The notes beneath the pieces were generated by a model. That model was given only the letters and a program-made list of their open reading frames with translations. It made no database searches and was not told where the DNA came from. Position numbers and translations under genes: made by a program. Shown here one piece after another: positions 1 through 7,490 of a stretch of 64,000 nt of DNA. The stretch is from Aquabacter sp965279295 (GTDB taxonomy: Bacteria > Pseudomonadota > Alphaproteobacteria > Rhizobiales > Xanthobacteraceae): assembly GCA_965279295.1 (NCBI GenBank), contig CBDIHQ010000012.1; one strand, written 5' to 3'. Within the stretch, counting starts at the first letter, position 1, and every line of letters starts with the position of its first letter.

Positions 1-750
1 ATCGCCTATCTCATCGGCATCGGCGGACCGGCCTGGGCGCTTGCCTACGCGGCGCTGCTGGCCCGTTCGGAACCTGCGGGACGCGGCGGGCTGGTGTGGT
101 TTTCCGTGACCGGGCTCGTTCTGGTCGCCGCCGTGGTCGCGAGCGCCGGCACGATCATCGGCCTCCTCACCATCGCATCCAATTACGAGGCCTATCGAAC
201 CGCCGTGGGCGCCGCCTTCGAGGCGTTCGTCCAGGTCCAGAAGGATGGCGGCGGAACGGGCGGTATGGCGCCGGCGGATGCGGCGAATATGGCGTCCCTG
301 GTGGCGCTGGTTCTGCCGCCCATGGCCGGCACCCTCTCCATGGTCACGCAGCTCATTTGCCTCTATCTCGCGGGCCGCGCGACCCTGCTTTCCGGCCGGC
401 TTGCCCGCCCCTGGCCGGACCTCGCGGCGATCCGGCTGCCGCCGGTGACCTCGCTTGTGCTGGCGGTGATCATCGCCGCATCTGTGGCGCCCGGCATGAT
501 GGGGCTGTCCGCCTCTGTCGCCGGGGCGACGCTGGTGACAGGCTTCACCATCGCCGGCTTTGCGGTGCTGCATTTCCTGACGCGCGGCCGCAGCGGTCGC
601 TCTCTTATTCTCACCGCTGCATGGGTCGCGACCGCGACACTCGGCTGGCCGGCGCTGATTATCGCCGGTCTCGGGTTGGTGGACACCATGTTCGACCTGC
701 GAACGCGCCTGGGAACAGGCGGCGGTCCCCCCGCCGCCAATGACCGCTGA
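1..750 (+). CDS. DUF2232 family membrane protein (3' part, 5' end outside window)
   Basis: The reading frame is open from base 1 to the TGA at 748-750, giving 249 residues of a protein whose start lies upstream of the window. The residues are strongly hydrophobic, with several Ala/Leu/Val/Gly-rich stretches that look like membrane helices, and a short charged tail ending in AANDR. In alphaproteobacteria a DUF2232 integral membrane protein normally sits between rpsR and rplI, and here rplI follows directly, so position and composition agree. The molecular role of the family is unknown; some relatives are annotated as YybS-like. A GTG at 94 could be mistaken for the start, but the frame continues upstream with the same hydrophobic character. 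Confidence 0.75.
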   Translation: MAYLIGIGGPAWALAYAALLARSEPAGRGGLVWFSVTGLVLVAAVVASAGTIIGLLTIASNYEAYRTAVGAAFEAFVQVQKDGGGTGGMAPADAANMASLVALVLPPMAGTLSMVTQLICLYLAGRATLLSGRLARPWPDLAAIRLPPVTSLVLAVIIAASVAPGMMGLSASVAGATLVTGFTIAGFAVLHFLTRGRSGRSLILTAAWVATATLGWPALIIAGLGLVDTMFDLRTRLGTGGGPPAANDR

Positions 751-776
751 GCGGTCTAAATTCACGACGAAATCAT

Positions 777-808
777 CCAATATCAATCGAACCCAATACC
801 AATCGAAC
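777..808 (+). repeat. 16-bp tandem duplication in the rplI leader
   Basis: Bases 777-792 (ccaatatcaatcgaac) are followed directly by 793-808 (ccaataccaatcgaac), a head-to-tail copy differing at one position. The pair lies between the DUF2232 stop and the rplI Shine-Dalgarno (about 816-822). It may be only a replication-slippage duplication. Confidence 0.7.
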
Positions 809-829
809 ACGGAACTGAAGGAGATCAAA

Positions 830-1411
830 ATGGACGTTATTCTTCTCGAGCGAGTCGCCAAGCTCGGTCAGATGGGCGAAGTGGTGCGTGTGCGCGACGG
901 TTATGCCCGGAACTTCCTGCTGACGCAGGGCAAGGCGCTGCGCGCCACCAAGGACAACCGCAGCAAGTTCGACCAGATGAAGACCCAGCTTGAGGCGCGC
1001 AACCTCGAGCTGAAGAAGGAAGCCGATGCGGTCGGCGTCAAGCTCAACGGCACCAGCGTGGTCTTGGTTCGCCAGGCCGGCGAGAGCGGCCAGCTCTACG
1101 GCTCCGTCTCCACCCGCGATCTCGCCGATGCCCTGACCGCCGCTGGCTTCACCGTCGGCCGTCATCAGATCGTGCTGAACCACCCGATCAAGCTCATCGG
1201 TCTGCACAAGGTGCCCGTCACCCTGCATCCCGAAGTCGAAGTCAGCATCACCGCCAACGTCGCCCGCAGCGCCGAAGAGGCCGAGCGTCTTGCCCGTGGC
1301 GAGAACGTGATGGTGCCGGTGGACGAGGACGATGAGGACGAAGTGGCCGCCGACGACACCGACGAGAATTTGGTCGAGGTTCTTGCCGAGGAAGGTGAAG
1401 AAGAGGCCTGA
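830..1411 (+). CDS. rplI: 50S ribosomal protein L9
   Basis: The 193-residue product begins MDVILLERVAKLG, the conserved L9 N-terminal domain, followed by the RDGYARNFLL motif and the long connecting helix (about residues 40-75) typical of L9, which binds 23S rRNA near the L1 stalk base. The frame is open upstream to 740, but ATG 830 has a good Shine-Dalgarno (gaaggag at 816-822) and starts exactly at the conserved N-terminus. The C-terminal ~35 residues are very acidic (Asp/Glu-rich, ending EEGEEEA) and extend the protein well beyond the ~150 residues of E. coli L9. Such acidic tails occur in other alphaproteobacterial L9 proteins. A strong intrinsic terminator follows. Confidence 0.96.
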   Translation: MDVILLERVAKLGQMGEVVRVRDGYARNFLLTQGKALRATKDNRSKFDQMKTQLEARNLELKKEADAVGVKLNGTSVVLVRQAGESGQLYGSVSTRDLADALTAAGFTVGRHQIVLNHPIKLIGLHKVPVTLHPEVEVSITANVARSAEEAERLARGENVMVPVDEDDEDEVAADDTDENLVEVLAEEGEEEA

Positions 1412-1444
1412 GAAAAACTCAGCCGTCTTCCCTGAGATGATAGA

Positions 1445-1470
1445 CGCCCGGCGAAAGCCGGGCGTTTTCT
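1445..1470 (+). terminator. Rho-independent terminator of rplI
   Basis: A perfect 8-bp GC stem (1445-1452 with 1457-1464) closed by a GAAA tetraloop is followed by a T-rich tract (ttttctttt). It lies 33 bases after the rplI stop and just before the 3' end of the oppositely oriented ccmB, so it closes the ribosomal-protein transcript before the convergent gene. Confidence 0.9.
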
Positions 1471-1492
1471 TTTGGCGGGGCCGGCCGTAGCG

Positions 1493-2164
1493 CTATCCCC
1501 GCGCCGACCGCAAAGCCGCCGCCGCCGCGACCGGGCCGAGCACCAGGGCGAACAGGGCGAGACCGATGAGCACCCGGAATGGCGTGCCGAAGGGCACCGG
1601 CCCGGTGACGGCAGCCCCGGTGGCGGAGACGGCGAAGATCAGCACAGGAATCGCGAGTGGCAACACCAGAACCGCGATCAGCAGCCCGCCGCGTCGGAAC
1701 GCGCCGGCGAAAGCTGCGCCGATCAAGCCCAGGGCGGTCACGGCGGGGGTGCCCACCAGCAGTGTCGCCACCAGCGCGCCGATCGCCGCCAGATCAAGAT
1801 TGAGCATCAGAGCCAGGAACGGCGCGGCCAGCACCAGGGGCAGGCCGGTGGCGATCCAATAGGCCAGCCCCTTGGCTGCGGCCACCAGTTCCAGTGGCAG
1901 GATCGCCCCGGAGAGGGCGTCGAGCGAGCCATCCTCCACATCGGCGGCAAATAGGCGTTCCAGGCCGATCAGGCTGGCCAGCATGGCGCCGATCCAGAGG
2001 ATCGCGGGGCCGATACGCGCCAGCAGCACCAGGTCTGGCCCCACCGCGAACGGCACCACCGCCACCACGGAAAGGAAAAACACCACGCCGAGACCCCCGC
2101 CTCCGCCCGAGCGGGTGGCGAGGGCGAGATCGCGCCGCACCAGGGCGAAAAAGGCGGCGATCAT
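1493..2164 (-). CDS. ccmB: Heme exporter membrane subunit CcmB
   Basis: The 223-residue polytopic protein begins with the family's cytoplasmic leader (MIAAFFALVRRDLALATRSG) and contains about six hydrophobic segments plus the conserved RLFAADVEDGSLD loop of CcmB. With CcmA it forms the ABC module of the cytochrome c maturation (System I) machinery, which acts in the inner membrane and drives release of holo-CcmE for heme delivery to periplasmic apocytochromes c. The ATG overlaps the TGA of ccmA (ATGA at 2161-2164), indicating translational coupling. No ccmC follows: the next gene downstream is the convergent rplI. Confidence 0.93.
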   Translation of the reverse strand: MIAAFFALVRRDLALATRSGGGGGLGVVFFLSVVAVVPFAVGPDLVLLARIGPAILWIGAMLASLIGLERLFAADVEDGSLDALSGAILPLELVAAAKGLAYWIATGLPLVLAAPFLALMLNLDLAAIGALVATLLVGTPAVTALGLIGAAFAGAFRRGGLLIAVLVLPLAIPVLIFAVSATGAAVTGPVPFGTPFRVLIGLALFALVLGPVAAAAALRSARG

Positions 2165-2814
2165 GCGCGGGCTCCGAGCCGCAGATCCCGTGCGCCGGGG
2201 CCGAAATCCAACGGGGCGTGGGTGGCGGCGAGGATGAGGCCGCCCTGCGCGAGATGGGCGCGCCCGAGTGCCGCGAATTGCGCCTGGGCGCTCGCGTCCA
2301 GAGCGGTTGTCGGCTCATCCAATAGCCAAACGGGCCGATGCGAGACCAGCAGCCGGGCGGTCGCAAGGCGGCGTTTCTGCCCGGCGGAAAGAACCTGGGC
2401 GGGCAGGCGGCCGAGGCCCCCCAGGCCGACGGCCTCCAGCGCGTCCGCCACGTCCAGGCCCGGCATGCCGAGGACCTTGCGCCAAAACCTGAGATTCTCA
2501 GTGACGGTGAGGGCGCCCTTCACTCCGTCCTCGTGCCCGAGATAATGAATCTGCTCGGCGGGACGCGCATCCTCGCCAATTCCCGTCAATTGCACGCGGC
2601 CCGATGTCGCGGTCATGAGCCCAGCCACGATCCTCAACAGGGATGACTTTCCCACCCCGTTCGCACCGGTGACGATGAGTGCCTCACTTGGACTGATTAT
2701 AAAATCCAGGCCTTCGAACAGCAGGCGGGTGCCACGCCGGCACGCCAAAGCGTGGCCGGAAAGGAATACCCCTGACCATCGCGGTCCGAGCGTCGCATTT
2801 GGTGCATGGCACAT
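2161..2814 (-). CDS. ccmA: Heme exporter ATP-binding protein CcmA
   Basis: The product (217 residues) is a compact ABC ATPase. It has a Walker A GANGVGKSS, an LSAGQKRR signature in which the usual LSGGQ is LSAGQ as is common in CcmA, Walker B WLLDEPTTALD, and a switch His in AATHAPL. It powers the CcmAB complex of cytochrome c maturation. The exact start is uncertain: the first ~12 residues (MCHAPNATLGPR) are not typical and translation could begin slightly later, before the conserved SGHALACRRG segment. It is divergent from acnA, with 143 bp between the two starts, and overlaps ccmB by four bases. Confidence 0.93.
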   Translation of the reverse strand: MCHAPNATLGPRWSGVFLSGHALACRRGTRLLFEGLDFIISPSEALIVTGANGVGKSSLLRIVAGLMTATSGRVQLTGIGEDARPAEQIHYLGHEDGVKGALTVTENLRFWRKVLGMPGLDVADALEAVGLGGLGRLPAQVLSAGQKRRLATARLLVSHRPVWLLDEPTTALDASAQAQFAALGRAHLAQGGLILAATHAPLDFGPGARDLRLGARA

Positions 2815-2830
2815 TCGTTCGTCTTATCGC

Positions 2831-2859
2831 ATGACCGCGGTTTAAAATGGCTCTATAAA
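2831..2859 (+). promoter_or_regulatory. Candidate sigma-70 promoter of acnA
   Basis: An atgacc element (2831-2836) and a tataaa element (2854-2859) are separated by 17 bp, a good spacing for a housekeeping promoter. Transcription would start near 2866, leaving a leader of about 90 bases. This is judged by eye only; the same 143-bp gap must also carry the ccmA promoter on the other strand. Confidence 0.35.
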
Positions 2860-2957
2860 GCGGCTGAACCGCATCGTCCAAGATGGGATGGCACCTCGCG
2901 CTGCCACAACCTCGGACTGTTGGCGTCGGTCGATAATCGAACCGGAGACAAAGCGCC

Positions 2958-5654
2958 GTGACCTCCCTTGACAGCTTCAAGTGCCGCACCTCCCTGTCCG
3001 TCGGTGGCAAGGAATATGTCTATTACAGCCTTGAAGCTGCCGAGAAAAACGGTCTGACGGGAATTGCCCGGCTGCCGTACTCGATGAAGGTGCTGCTGGA
3101 AAACATGCTGCGCTACGAGGACGGACGCAGCGTCACCAAGGATGATGTGCTCGCGGTCGCCGATTGGCTGACCCTGCGCGGCAAGGCCGAGAAGGAAATC
3201 GCCTACCGGCCGGCGCGCGTGCTGATGCAGGACTTCACCGGCGTTCCCGCTGTGGTCGATCTTGCCGCGATGCGCGATGCCATGGTGAACCTGGGTGGCG
3301 ACCCCGAGAAGATCAACCCGCTGGTGCCGGTCGACCTCGTCATCGACCATTCGGTGATCGTGAACTATTTCGGCGATTCCACCGCCTTCCAGAAAAACGT
3401 CGAGGAAGAATACAAGCAGAACCAGGAACGCTATCGCTTCCTGAAGTGGGGCCAGAGCGCGTTCGACAATTTCCGCGTCGTCCCTCCCGGCACCGGCATC
3501 TGCCACCAGGTGAACCTGGAATATCTCGCCCAGACGGTCTGGACGCGCAAGGAAGAGCTGAACGGCAAGACCGTCACGGTGGCCTATCCCGATACGCTGG
3601 TGGGCACCGACAGCCACACGACGATGGTGAACGGCCTCGGCGTGCTGGGCTGGGGCGTCGGCGGCATCGAGGCGGAAGCCGCCATGCTCGGCCAGCCGAT
3701 CTCCATGCTCATCCCGGAAGTGATCGGCTTCCGGCTGTCCGGCAGGATGAAGGAAGGCATCACCGCAACCGACCTCGTGCTGACCGTCACCCAGATGCTC
3801 CGCAAGAAGGGCGTGGTGGGTAAGTTTGTGGAATTCTACGGTTCCGGCCTCGACTATCTCTCGTTGGCGGACCGCGCCACCATCGGCAACATGGCCCCTG
3901 AATACGGCGCCACCTGCGGCTTCTTCCCTGTTGACCGCGAGACCATCGATTATCTCGACGAGACCGGACGCAAGGACAGCCGCGTCGCGCTGGTCGAAGC
4001 CTATTCCAAGGCGCAGGGCATGTGGCGCAAGAAGGACACGCCCGATCCTGTCTTCACCGACACGCTTGAACTCGACCTCGACACGGTGCTGCCCTCCATG
4101 GCGGGGCCCAAGCGTCCCCAGGATCGCGTGCTGCTGGCCGATTCGAAGGCCGGCTTCATCGGTGCGCTCGAAGGCGAGTTCAAGAAGCCCGGCGCAGCCG
4201 ACATCCGCTTCCCGGTGGCGGAACACGATTACACCCTGGGCCATGGCGACGTGGTGATCGCCGCCATCACCTCCTGCACCAACACCTCCAACCCCTCGGT
4301 GCTGATCGCCGCCGGCCTGCTCGCGAAGGCAGCGGTCAAGCGTGGCCTGAAGTCGAAGCCCTGGGTGAAGACCTCGCTCGCGCCTGGCTCCCAGGTGGTC
4401 GAGGGTTATCTGAAGGCCGCTGACCTTCAAGAATATCTCGACGCGCTCGGCTTCAACCTGGTGGGCTTCGGCTGCACCACCTGCATCGGCAATTCCGGCC
4501 CGCTGCCGGAGGCCATTTCCGAGTCCATCAACAAGAACGACATCGTCGCTGGCGCGGTGATCTCGGGCAACCGCAACTTTGAAGGCCGCGTGAACCCTGA
4601 CGTGAAGGCGAACTATCTCGCCTCGCCCCCGCTGGTGGTGGCCTACGCAATTGCCGGCTCGCTCCAGGTCGACCTGACCACCGAGCCGCTGGGCATGGAT
4701 GACGACGGCAAGCCCGTTTACCTCAAGGATATCTGGCCCTCCAACAAGGAGATCGCCCAGTGCATTCGCGACAACGTCACCAAGAAGATGTTCAAGGAAA
4801 AATATTCCGACGTCTTCAAGGGCGATGAGCACTGGCAGAAGATCGCCATCCCCACCGGGCAGACCTACGCTTGGCAGGATTCCTCCACATACGTGCAGAA
4901 CCCGCCGTATTTCGTGGGCATGAGCAAGACCCCGGACCCGGTCGCCGACATCATCGATGCCCGCGTCCTCGGCCTGTTCCTGGATTCGATCACCACCGAC
5001 CACATCTCTCCCGCCGGTTCGATCAAGGCGTCGAGCCCTGCGGGCCAGTATCTGGTGGAGCACCAGGTGCGCCCGGTGGACTTCAACCAGTACGGCACGC
5101 GTCGCGGCAACCACGAAGTGATGATGCGCGGCACCTTCGCCAATATCCGCATCAAGAACCAGATGATCCCCGGCGTCGAAGGCGGCATTTCGGTGCACTA
5201 CCCCGACGGCGAGCAGGCGCCGATCTATGATGTCGCGATGCGCTACAAGGCGGAAGGTGTTCCGCTCGTGGTGCTCGCCGGCAAGGAATACGGCACCGGA
5301 TCCTCGCGCGATTGGGCCGCAAAGGGCACCAAGCTGCTCGGCATCCGCGCCGTGGTTGCGCAGTCCTTCGAGCGTATCCACCGCTCGAACCTGGTGGGCA
5401 TGGGCATCATGCCGCTGGTGTTCGAGGAGGGGACCTCCTGGCAGACCCTGGGCATGAAGGGCGACGAACTGGTCACGCTGCGCGGTATCGTGGGCGATCT
5501 CAAGCCGCGCCAGACGATGACCGCCATCGTCGCTTATGCCGACGGCCGGGTGGTGGAAGTGCCGCTGATCTGTCGGATCGATACGCTGGACGAACTGGAG
5601 TACTTCCGGTCCGGCGGTATCCTGCCGTATGTCCTGCGCTCGCTGGCGGCCTGA
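2958..5654 (+). CDS. acnA: Aconitate hydratase A
   Basis: This 898-residue enzyme interconverts citrate and isocitrate in the TCA cycle. It has the full AcnA/IRP architecture: N-terminal domains 1-3, a linker around residues 640-690, and the C-terminal swivel domain with the GSSRDWAAKG motif. The three [4Fe-4S] ligands are visible as Cys440 (SCTNTSNPS) and Cys506/Cys509 (GCTTCIGNSG). It starts at GTG 2958, preceded by a ggaga element. The divergent ccmA and the downstream DUF1223 gene form a neighbourhood widely kept in Rhizobiales. Nothing looks damaged, and length matches the family. Confidence 0.97.
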   Translation: MTSLDSFKCRTSLSVGGKEYVYYSLEAAEKNGLTGIARLPYSMKVLLENMLRYEDGRSVTKDDVLAVADWLTLRGKAEKEIAYRPARVLMQDFTGVPAVVDLAAMRDAMVNLGGDPEKINPLVPVDLVIDHSVIVNYFGDSTAFQKNVEEEYKQNQERYRFLKWGQSAFDNFRVVPPGTGICHQVNLEYLAQTVWTRKEELNGKTVTVAYPDTLVGTDSHTTMVNGLGVLGWGVGGIEAEAAMLGQPISMLIPEVIGFRLSGRMKEGITATDLVLTVTQMLRKKGVVGKFVEFYGSGLDYLSLADRATIGNMAPEYGATCGFFPVDRETIDYLDETGRKDSRVALVEAYSKAQGMWRKKDTPDPVFTDTLELDLDTVLPSMAGPKRPQDRVLLADSKAGFIGALEGEFKKPGAADIRFPVAEHDYTLGHGDVVIAAITSCTNTSNPSVLIAAGLLAKAAVKRGLKSKPWVKTSLAPGSQVVEGYLKAADLQEYLDALGFNLVGFGCTTCIGNSGPLPEAISESINKNDIVAGAVISGNRNFEGRVNPDVKANYLASPPLVVAYAIAGSLQVDLTTEPLGMDDDGKPVYLKDIWPSNKEIAQCIRDNVTKKMFKEKYSDVFKGDEHWQKIAIPTGQTYAWQDSSTYVQNPPYFVGMSKTPDPVADIIDARVLGLFLDSITTDHISPAGSIKASSPAGQYLVEHQVRPVDFNQYGTRRGNHEVMMRGTFANIRIKNQMIPGVEGGISVHYPDGEQAPIYDVAMRYKAEGVPLVVLAGKEYGTGSSRDWAAKGTKLLGIRAVVAQSFERIHRSNLVGMGIMPLVFEEGTSWQTLGMKGDELVTLRGIVGDLKPRQTMTAIVAYADGRVVEVPLICRIDTLDELEYFRSGGILPYVLRSLAA

Positions 5655-5725
5655 TTTTTTGAGGCTTCATCAGTTGTCCCGGCTTTGCCCGGGCAACCGG
5701 AACGCTCCGGGCGCGTGACGCCCTG

Positions 5726-5752
5726 ATATGGCCGGGTCACACCCGGCCATAT
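5726..5752 (+). terminator. Stem-loop after acnA
   Basis: A 12-bp perfect inverted repeat (5726-5737 with 5741-5752) with a 3-base loop lies about 70 bases after the acnA stop. Only a short, weak T stretch follows, so it may act as a Rho-independent terminator of low quality or as an mRNA 3' stabiliser. Confidence 0.55.
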
Positions 5753-5897
5753 TCATGTCGAAGAGGCCGGCATTCCGGTTTGGCGATGCGCGCACGGCGC
5801 GTCCGCCGATCTCTCACCGCGAATTGACTGGCCTCCGGCGTACCGCACGCCTATGCGTGACTCTCCCTCTGGATGGTCCATTCCGTTGCATGTGCCG

Positions 5898-6698
5898 ATG
5901 AGCCGTTCCTCGCACCGCACCGCAGTCGTTTTCGCCGCAGCATTGCTGTGCGCGATGGCCGGCGGCCGGGCACAGGCACAGACGCCGGTGGCCCCGAAGC
6001 CGGTGGCCGCTGCTTCATCCACCCCGAAGGCGGTGGTGGAGCTTTTCACCAGCCAGGGCTGCGCCTCCTGCCCGCCCGCAGATGCGCTCCTCGGTGAAAT
6101 CGCCAAGGACCCCGACGTGATCGCGATCACGCTCGCTGTGGATTATTGGGATTACATCGGCTGGAAGGATACGCTCGCCAAGCATGGCCATTCGATGCGC
6201 CAGCGGGCGTATGCGGAGCAGCGCGGCGACCGCATGATCTACACGCCGCAGATGGTGATCGACGGTTTCGTCCCCGCCAAGGGGAGCGACAAGGCAGCGG
6301 TCATCAAGGCCATGGTCCGCGCCAAGGATGTCGCCCAAGTGCTCTCCGTTCCGGTAACGCTGTCCCGCAAGGGCGATGAACTGGTGGTGGAGGTTGCAGC
6401 CCTCGCGCGGCACGCGGAGAGCCCGGCCTTTGTCGCCGATATCTGGGTCTGCCCGGTGATTCGCACCCATGAGGTGGCGATCAGCCGGGGCGAGAATGCC
6501 GGCAAGACCATCACCTACACCAATATCGTGCGCGGCTGGGTCAAGCTCGGCCCCTGGAAGGGCGAGGCGGCCACCTATTCGGTTCCGATCGCCCGAGTCA
6601 CGCCAGATGGCGAGGATACGGTGGTCGTCATGGTGCAGTCAGGGACGCAGACGGCACCGGGTCCGATCCTCGGTGCCGCCCGCCTTTCCCTGAACTGA
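5898..6698 (+). CDS. Exported DUF1223 protein, thioredoxin-like fold with CxxC
   Basis: From ATG 5898 the 266-residue product opens with a clear signal peptide (basic MSRSSHRT, a hydrophobic core, then GRAQAQ), so I prefer this start over the ATG at 5853. The mature part begins with the DUF1223 hallmark VVELFTSQGCASCPPAD, a thioredoxin-like strand followed by a C-A-S-C pair, then DYWDYIGWKD and TPQMVIDG. The family is periplasmic and related to the thioredoxin superfamily; a thiol-redox role is likely but not established. The gene commonly follows acnA in Rhizobiales, as here. It probably has its own promoter, since a stem-loop separates it from acnA. Confidence 0.85.
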   Translation: MSRSSHRTAVVFAAALLCAMAGGRAQAQTPVAPKPVAAASSTPKAVVELFTSQGCASCPPADALLGEIAKDPDVIAITLAVDYWDYIGWKDTLAKHGHSMRQRAYAEQRGDRMIYTPQMVIDGFVPAKGSDKAAVIKAMVRAKDVAQVLSVPVTLSRKGDELVVEVAALARHAESPAFVADIWVCPVIRTHEVAISRGENAGKTITYTNIVRGWVKLGPWKGEAATYSVPIARVTPDGEDTVVVMVQSGTQTAPGPILGAARLSLN

Positions 6699-6704
6699 CG
6701 CCGA

Positions 6705-7472
6705 TCAGGCGTCCTTAAAGCGTCGCGCCAACGCCTCGGACGAGCGCGCCAGCAGCCCGCTGTCGGAGCCGACCGCGGTGAACACCGTACCCGCCGCCAT
6801 GTAGCGTTTCGCCAGCGCCTCGTCGGAGGTCAGAATGCCCGCCCGATTTCCGGCGGCGGTGATGCGGCGGATGGTCTTCTCGATCATGTCGACGATATAG
6901 GGATCGCCCTGCTTGCCGAGATAGCCGACGCTGGACGACAGGTCGCCCGGCCCGATGAAGACGCCATCAATGCCCTCGACCGCGCAAATCTCCTCCAGAT
7001 TGTCGAGCGCCACCTGCGTCTCCACCTGGACCAGAACGCAGATCTGCTCCTCGCACCGGGCGTAATAATCCTTGATCCGGCCGAAGCGCGAGGCGCGGGA
7101 GGCGGCGGCAAAGCCACGGATGCCGTTGGGGGGATAGCGCGTGGCGGCGACCGCCGCGCGGGCTTCCTCGGCATTTTGGACCATGGGAACGAGGAAGGTC
7201 TGAACCCCGGCGTCCAGATAGCGTTTCGTGACGACCGAATCGTTCCAGGGAATGCGCACGATGGGTTGCGCCGCCCCCTCCATCACCGCCTGGAGCTGGC
7301 TGTAGATGATAGGGAGTTCGCTGGGCGAATGCTCGGTGTCCAGCAGCAGCCAGTCGAAGCCGGAGCCGGCGAGGATTTCGGCGGTGAAATTGCTGGGCAC
7401 CGAACACCACAGGCCGATCTGCTGGCGCCCGGCGTGAATCGCGTGCTTGAAGCTGTTGATGGGCAGGTCCAC
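6705..7472 (-). CDS. HpcH/HpaI-family class II aldolase for 2-keto-3-deoxy sugar acids
   Basis: The 255-residue TIM-barrel protein shows the family motifs: LLLDTEHSPSE with the metal/catalytic region, VRIPWND, VQTFLVPMVQN, the pyruvate-binding glutamate in VQVETQVALDN, and GIDGVFIGPGDLSSSVG. Relatives (HpaI, GarL, RhmA) cleave 2-keto-3-deoxy acids to pyruvate plus an aldehyde using a divalent metal. It is the last gene of a three-gene minus-strand operon behind an IlvD/Edd dehydratase, 18 bp away, so the substrate is probably the 2-keto-3-deoxy product of that dehydratase. The exact substrate cannot be read from sequence. Confidence 0.85.
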   Translation of the reverse strand: MDLPINSFKHAIHAGRQQIGLWCSVPSNFTAEILAGSGFDWLLLDTEHSPSELPIIYSQLQAVMEGAAQPIVRIPWNDSVVTKRYLDAGVQTFLVPMVQNAEEARAAVAATRYPPNGIRGFAAASRASRFGRIKDYYARCEEQICVLVQVETQVALDNLEEICAVEGIDGVFIGPGDLSSSVGYLGKQGDPYIVDMIEKTIRRITAAGNRAGILTSDEALAKRYMAAGTVFTAVGSDSGLLARSSEALARRFKDA

Positions 7473-7490
7473 GTTTTGCTCCCGGAAGTT

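Noticed and set aside
2853..5381. Minus-strand open frame of 842 codons
   Set aside because: Antisense to acnA in a GC-rich genome; the aconitase reading is complete and conserved.
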